47,788 nucleotides of DNA from Sulfurimonas sp. (GTDB lineage Bacteria; Campylobacterota; Campylobacteria; Campylobacterales; Sulfurimonadaceae), in assembly GCA_027063745.1 (NCBI GenBank), contig JAMORG010000012.1, forward strand, positions 1 to 47,788. Direction: 5' to 3'. The first letter of the stretch is position 1, and each line of letters starts with the position of its first letter. A program made the translations under genes and the position numbers. Positions 35,983 through 43,884 of the stretch are shown here, one piece after another. The notes below the pieces were generated by a model. The model was not told where the DNA came from. It saw only the letters and a program-made list of their open reading frames with translations, and did not search any database.

Positions 35983-36579
35983 ATGTATGAAACCCTTTAT
36001 GAAAAAATAGTCGATGGACTTGTAAACGACGGTTATATTGTTCTAGACAATGCCCTTGATGCCTCTTTAGCAAAAGAGCTCTTGCGTGAGGCAAAGAGCC
36101 GTAATGACTTTAAAAAAGCAGGTATATCAACAAAAGGCAGTCGTGATGAGAATCGTCGTCGTGACAAGATTTGCTGGCTCGATGAAGCAGGCTCTAAAGC
36201 TCAGCAAGAGTATCTCGAATTTGCCAATGGTCTGCGTGAGCATATCAACCGCGCTCTTTTTATGGGTATAAAGCGTTATGAAGCACACTTTGCCAAGTAT
36301 GAGGCAGGGGATTTTTATGAGAAACATCTTGATGCCTTTAAAAACTCCAAAAATCGTGTAGTTACAACGGTCTTTTATCTTAATGACAGCTGGAGTGAAG
36401 CAGATGGTGGTGAACTGGTCATTTACGACAAAGATGACAGAAAGCTGCGTGAGCTCTTGCCATTGCAAAACCGTCTTGTTGTCTTTTTGAGCGAAGCATT
36501 CCCTCATGAGGTACTGCCGGCAAAAAAAGAGCGCTACTCTATTGCGGGCTGGTTCCGTGTCGATGAGGTTTTTGTTTAG
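35983..36579 (+). CDS. 2-oxoglutarate/Fe(II)-dependent oxygenase (prolyl 4-hydroxylase-like)
   Basis: 198 residues of double-stranded beta-helix type. Iron ligands H and D are in YEKHLDAF (about 107-109) and the distal His in FPHEV (about 175), with the 2-oxoglutarate Arg in the strand RYSIAGWFR. This resembles bacterial relatives of eukaryotic oxygen-sensing PHD hydroxylases. The substrate is unknown; in other bacteria related enzymes act on EF-Tu, which is only an analogy here. No Shine-Dalgarno precedes the ATG. Confidence 0.85.
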   Translation: MYETLYEKIVDGLVNDGYIVLDNALDASLAKELLREAKSRNDFKKAGISTKGSRDENRRRDKICWLDEAGSKAQQEYLEFANGLREHINRALFMGIKRYEAHFAKYEAGDFYEKHLDAFKNSKNRVVTTVFYLNDSWSEADGGELVIYDKDDRKLRELLPLQNRLVVFLSEAFPHEVLPAKKERYSIAGWFRVDEVFV

Positions 36580-36587
36580 AATTTGTG

Positions 36588-36593
36588 TATAAT
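36588..36593 (+). promoter_or_regulatory. -10 box 5 bases before the dbpA ATG
   Basis: TATAAT ends 5 bases before ATG 36599. Transcription should start on or next to the ATG, so the message is probably leaderless; no ribosome binding site is seen. Confidence 0.6.
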
Positions 36594-36598
36594 GTTGC

Positions 36599-37954
36599 AT
36601 GAATTTTAATAAACTCCCCCTCACGCAAGCGATGCTTGCACAACTCCAAGAACTCGATTACAAAGAGATGACAGCCATTCAAGAAGCAGCTCTTCCTGCT
36701 ATTTTGCAAGGGCGTGACATCGTTGCAAAAGCAAAGACAGGCAGTGGTAAAACAGCTGCTTTTGGCATAGGCCTTTTACACAAGCTCAATGTCAAGAAGT
36801 TTCGTGTGCAATCCCTTATACTCTGTCCTACCCGTGAGCTTGCAAATCAGGTAGCAAAAGAGCTGCGTAACATTGCAAAGTCTCAGCACAATGTAAAAAT
36901 ACTGATGCTTACAGGCGGTGAATCTTTTCGCAAACAAGAGCACTCACTTTCGCATCAGGCACACATTATAGTAGGTACTCCAGGACGTGTACTCAAACAC
37001 CTAAACAAAGAGACACTCTCCCTGCAAGATCTTGAGACCTTTGTACTTGATGAAGCAGACAGAATGCTCGATATGGGCTTTATGGAAGAGGTAGAGGCTA
37101 TTATGAAGTTTCTGCCACCAAAGTATCAGACCCTGCTTTTTTCTGCTACCTATGATGATGAGGTCTCAGCTGTGATAGAGAAGCTCTTAGATGATCCTGT
37201 TGTGGTAGAGAGTGATGATGAAGAGGTTGTGAGTGATATTGAAGAGATCTTTATAGAAAGCGAGCACAAAGAAGAGACTCTTTTGGCTCTTCTTGCAACA
37301 TACAAACCAAAAAATCTCATCATTTTTACCAATACCAAGCTAAAAACAGATGAGATAGCAAACTTTTTGGTAGAGAACAAGATAGACGCCCTTGCACTGC
37401 ATGGTGATTTGGAACAGTATGACAGAAACGATGTACTTGTGCAGTTTAGCAATGGCTCAACACCCGTACTTGTCGCTACCGATGTTGCTGCGCGTGGGCT
37501 AGACATTAAAGAGCTTGCAATGGTTGTAAACTTTGATCTGCCAAATACTCCTGAGATCTACCGTCACCGAATAGGGCGAACAGGCAGAGCAGGAGCTAAA
37601 GGAGTAGCTGTTACACTTTTTGGCAAAAATGAAAAAGAGTATGCACAAAGCCTTTTTAGTGAGCGCTCAAAACTGCTGCAGAGCGATGCTTTAGAAGAAT
37701 TTGATGGTTTTGGTATGAAGCCGGAGTTTGTTACACTGGTTATTGAAGGTGGTAAGAAGCATAAACTTCGAGCCGGTGATATACTGGGTGCATTGACTGC
37801 ATCAAAAGCGCTTAGTGGTGATGATATCGGTAAGATCGACATCTATGAGAAGCAGTCTTATGTAGCCATAAAAACACCAAGAGCCGATCTTGCATATAAA
37901 GAGCTTAAACAAAAACCCATAAAAAAGAAGAACTTCAGTGTCTGGATGCTTTAG
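36599..37954 (+). CDS. dbpA: DEAD-box RNA helicase, DbpA type
   Basis: 451 residues. The helicase core has every DEAD-box motif: Q motif (TAIQEAAL), Walker A AKTGSGKT at about 43-50, PTRELA, TPGR, VLDEAD, SAT, and HRIGRTGRAG. The C-terminal domain (about 380-451, TLVIEGGKKHKLRAGDILGALT) is the DbpA/CsdA RNA-binding domain that recognises 23S rRNA hairpin 92 in E. coli, pointing to large-subunit assembly. The start is ATG 36599 with no ribosome binding site. Confidence 0.9.
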   Translation: MNFNKLPLTQAMLAQLQELDYKEMTAIQEAALPAILQGRDIVAKAKTGSGKTAAFGIGLLHKLNVKKFRVQSLILCPTRELANQVAKELRNIAKSQHNVKILMLTGGESFRKQEHSLSHQAHIIVGTPGRVLKHLNKETLSLQDLETFVLDEADRMLDMGFMEEVEAIMKFLPPKYQTLLFSATYDDEVSAVIEKLLDDPVVVESDDEEVVSDIEEIFIESEHKEETLLALLATYKPKNLIIFTNTKLKTDEIANFLVENKIDALALHGDLEQYDRNDVLVQFSNGSTPVLVATDVAARGLDIKELAMVVNFDLPNTPEIYRHRIGRTGRAGAKGVAVTLFGKNEKEYAQSLFSERSKLLQSDALEEFDGFGMKPEFVTLVIEGGKKHKLRAGDILGALTASKALSGDDIGKIDIYEKQSYVAIKTPRADLAYKELKQKPIKKKNFSVWML

Positions 37955-37987
37955 TGAGTTTTTAGAAAAGTTTTATCTTGACGGGAG

Positions 37988-37993
37988 TATAAT
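37988..37993 (+). promoter_or_regulatory. -10 box 6 bases before ATG 38000
   Basis: TATAAT ends 6 bases before the ATG, again predicting a leaderless or nearly leaderless message. A GGGAG at 37983-37987 would be an alternative ribosome binding site, but at 12 bases it is distant and lies upstream of the predicted transcript start. Confidence 0.5.
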
Positions 37994-37999
37994 GAAGTT

Positions 38000-39682
38000 A
38001 TGAAGCTTTACAGTACCCTTTATAAGAGTGATGATTCACTCAAAAAGTTCATAGCAGAACGAAAGATACAATCTGCAAAGGCTGTTTTTGTGCAGATTTT
38101 CAGTGGAGTCATAGATGAAGCTTACTGTATGGACTTGGCAGCTTTTATCAAAGCAGAATTGCCCGATGCGAAGATTCTTGGTGCAACTGCCGGCGGAGTC
38201 ATCTCTGAGGGTATAATGTATGAGCACGAGACCGTTATCTCTTTTTCCCTTTTTGATACTACACGCTTAGCGTGTGACTTCTTTTCTTTTGAATCCGACA
38301 ATATTATTGAGCGTATTGAAAAAGAGCTTATCTTTGAAGATACAAAAGCAATGGTTATTGTCAGTGACGGACTCATCAGTGATGCAGAGAGCTTTTTAAA
38401 AGAGCTTTACAGTCGTAACAGTGATCTTGTTGTTGCGGGTGGAAGAGCATCTGATTATGATTTTAAGAAGACCTTTGTATTTAATGAGAAGCAAACAAGT
38501 GAAAATGCCTGTATAGTCTGTTCTTTTAGTTCAGAAGATCTGCATACTAACAGTGATTATATACTTAAATGGACTCCTGTTGGTAAAGATATGATGGTTA
38601 CAAAGGCAAATGGCCCAATATTATATGAGATAGATGGAGAGTCTGTTATTGAAGTCTATCGTAAATATCTGGGTGATGCCATTGTAAAAGATCTTCCAAG
38701 TTCGTGTATGCCGTTTCCTCTTATAGTCCATCGTGACGGAGTTTTGGTTGCACGTGATCCAATTGCTGTAGTGGATGATGGCAAAGCTTTAAAGTTTGCA
38801 GGGCTTTTTGAAGAGGGTGATATTGTCCGTTTTAGCTTTGCCAATATCGAAGAGCTTACAGATGAGCTTGAAGAGACATTTCATGAGCTTGACAAAATTC
38901 CTGCAGAGGGAGTGTATATCTACTCATGTTCTGCCAGAAAGGTACTTTTGCATGAGAAGCTAATGAGCGAACTCAATATTTTAGAGTCATTGGCTCCAAG
39001 TGTTGGTTTTTTTACTTTTGGTGAGTACTTCTCTTCCGGTAAAATAGCTGAACTTTTAAATGTTACAACAACATTTCTACTTCTTAGTGAGCATAACAGT
39101 GTCGAAAAAAAAGAGCTTAAAAAGAGTATAGATATTACTTGTGATCCAATTAGAAAAGCCCTGACACACTTGGTAAAAGTTACAAGCAAAGAGCTAGAGA
39201 ACATCAGTACACATGATACGCTTACAAAGCTCTACAACAGAAGTGAATATCTTCGCGTGATAAAGCGCAAGGTTGTCAGTGCAAAACGATATGAAGAGAG
39301 TTTTGGATTGATACTTGTCGATATCGATCTTTTCAAACATGTGAATGATAGTTATGGACATGATATAGGGGATTTAGTGCTTCGCAAGTTTGCAAAGACT
39401 CTTCTTGGCTCCATTCGAGCAGATGATTTTATTGCTCGTTGGGGTGGGGAGGAGTTTATCATTATTACAGGAAAGATAGATAAAAATGGGCTCACGCGAC
39501 TTTTACAAAAACTTCAAAAAAGAATCAAAGCAGAAGATTTTGCACCATTAACGAAACTAACGGCCTCTTTTGGAGCGACACTTTATAAAGATGGTGACAG
39601 TTATGAAGAGCTTTTTAAGAGAGTAGATAATGCACTCTATCAAGCAAAAAAGAGTGGTCGTGATCGTTTTATTGTAGTTTAA
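38000..39682 (+). CDS. FIST sensor diguanylate cyclase
   Basis: 560 residues. An N-terminal FIST domain (about 30-210) and FIST C domain (about 215-360) form a ligand-binding sensor thought to detect small molecules such as amino acids. A GGDEF domain follows (about 385-560), with active-site GGEEF at 482-486 after RW and an inhibitory I-site RADD at 473-476, both intact. The protein should thus make cyclic di-GMP and be subject to product inhibition. There are no membrane segments, so sensing is cytoplasmic. Partner effector genes are not visible nearby. Confidence 0.92.
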   Translation: MKLYSTLYKSDDSLKKFIAERKIQSAKAVFVQIFSGVIDEAYCMDLAAFIKAELPDAKILGATAGGVISEGIMYEHETVISFSLFDTTRLACDFFSFESDNIIERIEKELIFEDTKAMVIVSDGLISDAESFLKELYSRNSDLVVAGGRASDYDFKKTFVFNEKQTSENACIVCSFSSEDLHTNSDYILKWTPVGKDMMVTKANGPILYEIDGESVIEVYRKYLGDAIVKDLPSSCMPFPLIVHRDGVLVARDPIAVVDDGKALKFAGLFEEGDIVRFSFANIEELTDELEETFHELDKIPAEGVYIYSCSARKVLLHEKLMSELNILESLAPSVGFFTFGEYFSSGKIAELLNVTTTFLLLSEHNSVEKKELKKSIDITCDPIRKALTHLVKVTSKELENISTHDTLTKLYNRSEYLRVIKRKVVSAKRYEESFGLILVDIDLFKHVNDSYGHDIGDLVLRKFAKTLLGSIRADDFIARWGGEEFIIITGKIDKNGLTRLLQKLQKRIKAEDFAPLTKLTASFGATLYKDGDSYEELFKRVDNALYQAKKSGRDRFIVV

Positions 39683-39696
39683 TCTTATCAATTTTG

Positions 39697-39705
39697 TGTT
39701 ATAAT
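39697..39705 (+). promoter_or_regulatory. Extended -10 promoter of the 39732 gene
   Basis: TGTTATAAT, 26 bases before ATG 39732. It ends 2 bases before the in-frame ATG at 39708, which therefore would not be in the transcript. Confidence 0.6.
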
Positions 39706-39731
39706 TTATGAAAGATGAGAAGGAGGATGCT

Positions 39732-39974
39732 ATGGAAATTCGACAATATATATTTAAGTCACCTTACTCAAGTCCTATCCAGTTTGGACAACTAGACCCT
39801 AGTTCTGTAAAAAAAGAAGATGCAGGAGATACAGATACTGCAAAAGAGTCAAAACAGCTTTTACAGAGCAGTAATGAAACACTACTCAAAGCAAAAGTGG
39901 AAGAAAATAGACTCAAAAAAGATGTAGCCCCTCAAGTACAAAGTTCCAATGCTCTTTTGGACGTGTATGCTTAA
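39732..39974 (+). CDS. Small hypothetical protein, 80 residues
   Basis: Starts MEIRQYIFKSPYSSPIQFGQLD. I recognise no family; it is hydrophilic and probably disordered, with no signal or membrane segment. ATG 39732 is chosen over 39708 because AAGGAGG (39720-39726) precedes it at 5 bases and the -10 box lies directly before 39708. The stop overlaps the stop of the convergent RBBP9-type gene by 3-4 bases. It follows the FIST-GGDEF gene but has its own promoter. Confidence 0.7.
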   Translation: MEIRQYIFKSPYSSPIQFGQLDPSSVKKEDAGDTDTAKESKQLLQSSNETLLKAKVEENRLKKDVAPQVQSSNALLDVYA

Positions 39975-40513
39975 TGAAGTGATTTTAACTCTTTAAGCAT
40001 CCACGGCCATGCACCATAGCCGCTATCTGCATTTAAGTGTCCCCCATTTTGTATCACTTTTAGAGGAACATTCAGCTCTTTTTGCAACTCTTTTGTCTCT
40101 GTTTGCGTCATATAAGGGTCATTTGTTGAGGTGATGAGCAGAGTCTCTTTTGCAAAGAGTTTTTGTGGTGCAGTGAGAGGGAAAAACTCACTGAGCTCTT
40201 TGATGTCACAGTACATACTTGGAGGTGCAACAAGATAGAGCTTCTCTATCTCACGCAGCTCTTTGTTTTGATTGCACAGATGAAACCAGAGTGTATTTGC
40301 CAATGAGTGACAGATGACAATGTCAGGACGAAAATCATCAAGTGCGGCTTTTGCCTCACGCATCCAAAGCTCAAGCTTTGGCTCATCTACATTGGAAAAT
40401 CGTAGAAAGTTGACACAGCCGTAATCTTTTGCCAACTCACTTGCAAGCCAGCTTTGCCAGTGTGGGTAGTTGCTCCCTCCCCAGCCATGTAAAAGCAGCA
40501 CCTTTTTGCTCAT
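39971..40513 (-). CDS. RBBP9/YdeN-type alpha/beta hydrolase
   Basis: 180-residue serine hydrolase. LLHGWGGSNYPHWQSWL at the N-terminus is typical of the RBBP9/YdeN family; the nucleophile Ser is in CHSLA (about 70), the acid in TSTNDPYM (about 131), and the His in NGGHLNADSG (about 158). Natural substrates of this family are unclear. GGAG lies before ATG 40513. It starts 4 bases after the DUF234 gene stop and is probably in its operon. Confidence 0.88.
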   Translation of the reverse strand: MSKKVLLLHGWGGSNYPHWQSWLASELAKDYGCVNFLRFSNVDEPKLELWMREAKAALDDFRPDIVICHSLANTLWFHLCNQNKELREIEKLYLVAPPSMYCDIKELSEFFPLTAPQKLFAKETLLITSTNDPYMTQTETKELQKELNVPLKVIQNGGHLNADSGYGAWPWMLKELKSLH

Positions 40514-40517
40514 GGTT

Positions 40518-41372
40518 TTACTCCACTAATGCTTTGAAGTTTTTAAGTGTAAGCAGTTGTAAGTTCTCTGATTTTTGTGCTTTTAGCTCTTTTGAGAAGC
40601 CTTTTTTTGCAACGATAATCATACCATCATAATCTATGCCGGCCTCATTGGCAAGTGTATCGAGTCGCGTGAGCTCACTCTTTTTTATTTTAGTGTTTGT
40701 ATATTTACATGAACCGATAAGGCGTTTTTTCGCCTTTGTTTTTGCGTAAATATCAAGCTCCAAGCCATCATTCTTCCAATACTGGGAGATCTCCATAATG
40801 AAATCTTCACCACGCATCTTTTTGATGAGTGCGTGCGAGAGCTCTGTAAAAGGGAGCTGTACAAATTCGTTCTCATACGATGCCCAGCGCTCTTTTACCT
40901 CTTTAAAATCACCATCTCTTACCCCTTTAAAGAGTGGAGAGACAAAGGCAAACCAAAAGCGCAAAAACGGCAGTGTGAAAAAGAGCTTGTCATCAGCACC
41001 CTTGCAGCGTTTGGCTTTGATGATACCGCGTTCTATGAGAGTCTGTATAGCAGGTTCACCCACCTCTTCGCTCACGCGAGCACGCTTAAGCACGGCATGC
41101 ACTTTTCCGTCACTAAGAGCTATGGCAGAGAGTATGGAGTGATAGAGGGGTTGTCCGTCTGTGATTTCGTTGATATCCTCACGAATGTAGCGGTAATCTT
41201 TTAAGATAAGCTTCTCAATAAGCTCATAGCTTGGTTTTGATGTATCTATTTCTCCCCACTCTACGCCACCGAAGATGGCGAATTTTTCAACTGCATCTTC
41301 GAAGTTTGCGGGTTTGTGCTGATGGTAGAAGTTTTTAAACTGCTCAGAGAGCGTCTCTTTTTTCGATAAAAT
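40518..41372 (-). CDS. DUF234 protein with nuclease-like domain; only plausible start is ATT
   Basis: Between the stop at 41409-41411 and a GTG at 41102 there is no ATG, GTG or TTG in frame, yet the frame is coding throughout: LSEQFKNFYHQHKPANFED, FAIFGGVEWG and DYRYIREDINEI fit the DUF234 N-terminal part. The ATT at 41370-41372 has AAAAAAGG seven bases upstream and a -10 box before that, so ATT initiation (284 residues) is favoured; GTG 41102 would drop 90 residues. The C-terminal half has LELDIYA followed by IGSCKYTN, resembling the acidic and Lys motifs of PD-(D/E)XK nucleases. The AAA ATPase found in longer DUF234 proteins is missing. If ATT is not used, the gene is a pseudogene. Confidence 0.72.
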   Translation of the reverse strand: MLSKKETLSEQFKNFYHQHKPANFEDAVEKFAIFGGVEWGEIDTSKPSYELIEKLILKDYRYIREDINEITDGQPLYHSILSAIALSDGKVHAVLKRARVSEEVGEPAIQTLIERGIIKAKRCKGADDKLFFTLPFLRFWFAFVSPLFKGVRDGDFKEVKERWASYENEFVQLPFTELSHALIKKMRGEDFIMEISQYWKNDGLELDIYAKTKAKKRLIGSCKYTNTKIKKSELTRLDTLANEAGIDYDGMIIVAKKGFSKELKAQKSENLQLLTLKNFKALVE

Positions 41373-41400
41373 GGTGTAGCCTTTTTTGTTATATATTCTA

Positions 41401-41406
41401 ATTATA
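41401..41406 (-). promoter_or_regulatory. -10 box for the DUF234 gene
   Basis: TATAAT on the minus strand, preceded by TGTG. A transcript starting about 7 bases on would have a leader of about 20 bases that still contains the AAAAAAGG site before the ATT codon. Confidence 0.55.
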
Positions 41407-41500
41407 CACTATCTTTGCTTTTTAGTTACATTGTATTGTTTTAAGAGGATAAAAGGCTTTGAAAAACTCACTGTTTCCTAACTTTTTATGTTTTATTCTA

Positions 41501-41509
41501 TGTTATAAT
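41501..41509 (+). promoter_or_regulatory. Extended -10 promoter of the HerA-like gene
   Basis: TGTTATAAT, identical to the box at 39697. It lies 38 bases before ATG 41548, in the 175-bp gap shared with the divergent DUF234 gene. A second candidate, TACAAT, is at 41522-41527. Confidence 0.5.
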
Positions 41510-41547
41510 CTTTAGTATATTTACAATATTTTCCCACGGATTATGAC

Positions 41548-43863
41548 ATGCACGATATATATGAAAAGATGGGGCTCTTTTATCTTGGTAAAGAGAGCCA
41601 GAGTGAAGAACTTGCCCTGTATAAATCAAAACATTTAACGACACACGCGATGATTATCGGTATGACGGGTTCTGGTAAGACAGGGCTTGGAATAGGGCTA
41701 ATAGAAGAGGCTGCTATTGATAACATTCCGGCTATTGTCATTGACCCTAAAGGAGATATGGGAAACCTCTGTCTTGCTTTTGAGAACCTAAGTCCTGAGG
41801 AGTTTTCCCCATGGGTTGAGTCTGGTAAAGACCCTGCTGCTGTGGCAGAGATGTGGAAAAAGGGGATAGAATCAAGTCATCAAGATATCTCACGCATTAA
41901 AAAGTTTGCTGCAGTTGAGAAGACTATCTATACTCCGGGAAGCTCGGCGGGTGTTGGTGTAAATATACTTGGTGAGTTTAATGCTCCGGGTGATGAGGTC
42001 TTAGAAGATAATGATACTTTTGTATCACTCATTAACACTACTGTCTCATCACTTCTTGCTCTGCTTGGCATCGAGTCGGATTCTCTCAACTCAAAAGAGC
42101 ATCTTCTGCTCTCAAACATTTTTTATCATTACTACAGTGCAGGCAAGTCACTCTCCATGGAAGAGCTTATCGGTGCAGTAGCATCGCCTCCGTTTGAGAA
42201 GGTGGGCATACTTTCACTGAGTAGTTTCTACCCGCAAAAAGAGCGTATGAAACTTGCAATGGATCTTAATGGTATCATCTCCTCTATCTCTTTTGCATCG
42301 TGGATAGACGGTGAGCCGCTTGATATTCAAAATATGCTCTATGATGAAAACGGCAAAGCAAAGATAGCCATCTTTAACATTGCACACCTCGATGATGCAC
42401 AGCGAATGTTCTTTGTGACTCTTCTTTTAAACGCCTACATCAGCTGGATGCGCAGACAACGTGGAACATCAGCGCTTAAGAGTGTTTTATATATGGATGA
42501 GATCTATGGATATTTTCCACCGACGAAGAATCCGCCATCGAAAAAACCGATGATGCTGCTTCTAAAACAGGCGCGTGCTTTTGGTACGGGGGTGATACTC
42601 TCGACACAAAACCCTGTTGACATTGACTATAAAGCAATCTCAAATATCGGTACATGGTTCATTGGAAAACTGCAGACAAAACAGGATATAGAACGTGTTT
42701 TAGAGCCTTTGGCAAACAAGTCAGAGCTGAGTAAAGCAGAGATTGCCAAACGACTGGCAACACTTAAAGGCAGAGAGTTCTTTTTAAAAAATGTGCATGC
42801 AGACAAAACCATCAACTTCTCAACCCGTTGGGTACTTTCCTACCTAAAAGGGCCTATTACAAAAGATGATATCAAGCATTTGATGCAGGTAAAAAAAGAG
42901 CAGGCAGCACAAAAAAAAGAGCCGCGTGAGCAAGCAAAAGAGACAAAATACACTTCTGCAAGTGATAAAGCTTCCCGCAAGCCTATCTTGGCAGAGGGAA
43001 TCAAAGAGTACTTCTCTTCAACTGATGTCAATGCTACGGGTGAATTCTACCCATACATCTATGTCGATGCCGATGTACGTTTTTACAATCAAAAGCGTGC
43101 TATCGATGAGCATGAAGAGATAGAGCTAAAGCTTGAACTTACTTCACAGCAGCGAGATTTTGTGTGGGAAGAGGCTGTAGAAGAGGAGCTTGGAAATCTT
43201 TTGAAAAAAGAGCCTTTAGATGCCTCTTTTGCCGAGCTTCCAGTACTCATCCGTGATGCAAAGTCACTCAAAGCAGCACAAAAGAGCATAAGTAATCATC
43301 TCTATGCAACAAAAAGAGTAAGGTTGTACAGACAAAAAGAGCTAAAACTGGAGTCGAAACTCTATCAGAGCAAGAGCGAGTTTGCTGTAGATGTTACCAA
43401 CAAGCTGCGTGAGATAAGAGATGAGAAGATAGAGAAGTTGCAAAAACGCTATGAGAAAAAGTTTGAATCTCTTGATAAGCGTGCGAAGAAGCTTGAACTC
43501 AAGCTGCAAAAAGAGCAAGAGGATGTAAGTAAAAAGACATCGGACACACTCATAGATGTCGGAATGGCACTCTTTGGCGCTTTTTTTGGCAGAGGTGGGG
43601 CTATGAGCAGTGTGCGTCGTGGTGCTTCTGCTGTGAAAAAAGGGCGAGCGGTCTTTGATGAAAAAGATGATGTTCGTCAGGTGACACAGATGCTTGAAGA
43701 TGTCAGCTCTGAGATTGATGAGCTACAAGAGGAGCTACAAAGTGAGATAGTAAGCATCGAAGCTCAGTTCGCTGCGCAAAACTATGCAATAGAAGAGTTC
43801 TCTATCAAACCAAGAAGAAGTGATATTGTCATTAATGATATTGCACTGCTTTGGCAACAGTAA
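41548..43863 (+). CDS. HerA/FtsK-like ATPase with C-terminal coiled coil
   Basis: 771 residues. A RecA-like motor of the HerA/DUF87 type: Walker A GMTGSGKT at 38-45, DPKGDMGNL after it, Walker B VLYMDE with D317-E318, and STQNPVD as the sensor strand. From about 470 it changes to a charged linker, then a long coiled coil (about 590-670), a Gly-rich hydrophobic patch (MALFGAFFGRGGAMS, about 672-686), and a second coil. HerA-type motors pump DNA and usually pair with a nuclease; here a nuclease-like DUF234 gene lies divergently next door. Function of this subfamily is unknown to me. No clear ribosome binding site. Confidence 0.82.
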   Translation: MHDIYEKMGLFYLGKESQSEELALYKSKHLTTHAMIIGMTGSGKTGLGIGLIEEAAIDNIPAIVIDPKGDMGNLCLAFENLSPEEFSPWVESGKDPAAVAEMWKKGIESSHQDISRIKKFAAVEKTIYTPGSSAGVGVNILGEFNAPGDEVLEDNDTFVSLINTTVSSLLALLGIESDSLNSKEHLLLSNIFYHYYSAGKSLSMEELIGAVASPPFEKVGILSLSSFYPQKERMKLAMDLNGIISSISFASWIDGEPLDIQNMLYDENGKAKIAIFNIAHLDDAQRMFFVTLLLNAYISWMRRQRGTSALKSVLYMDEIYGYFPPTKNPPSKKPMMLLLKQARAFGTGVILSTQNPVDIDYKAISNIGTWFIGKLQTKQDIERVLEPLANKSELSKAEIAKRLATLKGREFFLKNVHADKTINFSTRWVLSYLKGPITKDDIKHLMQVKKEQAAQKKEPREQAKETKYTSASDKASRKPILAEGIKEYFSSTDVNATGEFYPYIYVDADVRFYNQKRAIDEHEEIELKLELTSQQRDFVWEEAVEEELGNLLKKEPLDASFAELPVLIRDAKSLKAAQKSISNHLYATKRVRLYRQKELKLESKLYQSKSEFAVDVTNKLREIRDEKIEKLQKRYEKKFESLDKRAKKLELKLQKEQEDVSKKTSDTLIDVGMALFGAFFGRGGAMSSVRRGASAVKKGRAVFDEKDDVRQVTQMLEDVSSEIDELQEELQSEIVSIEAQFAAQNYAIEEFSIKPRRSDIVINDIALLWQQ

Positions 43864-43884
43864 ATTTTATTACAAGGAGTTTTA

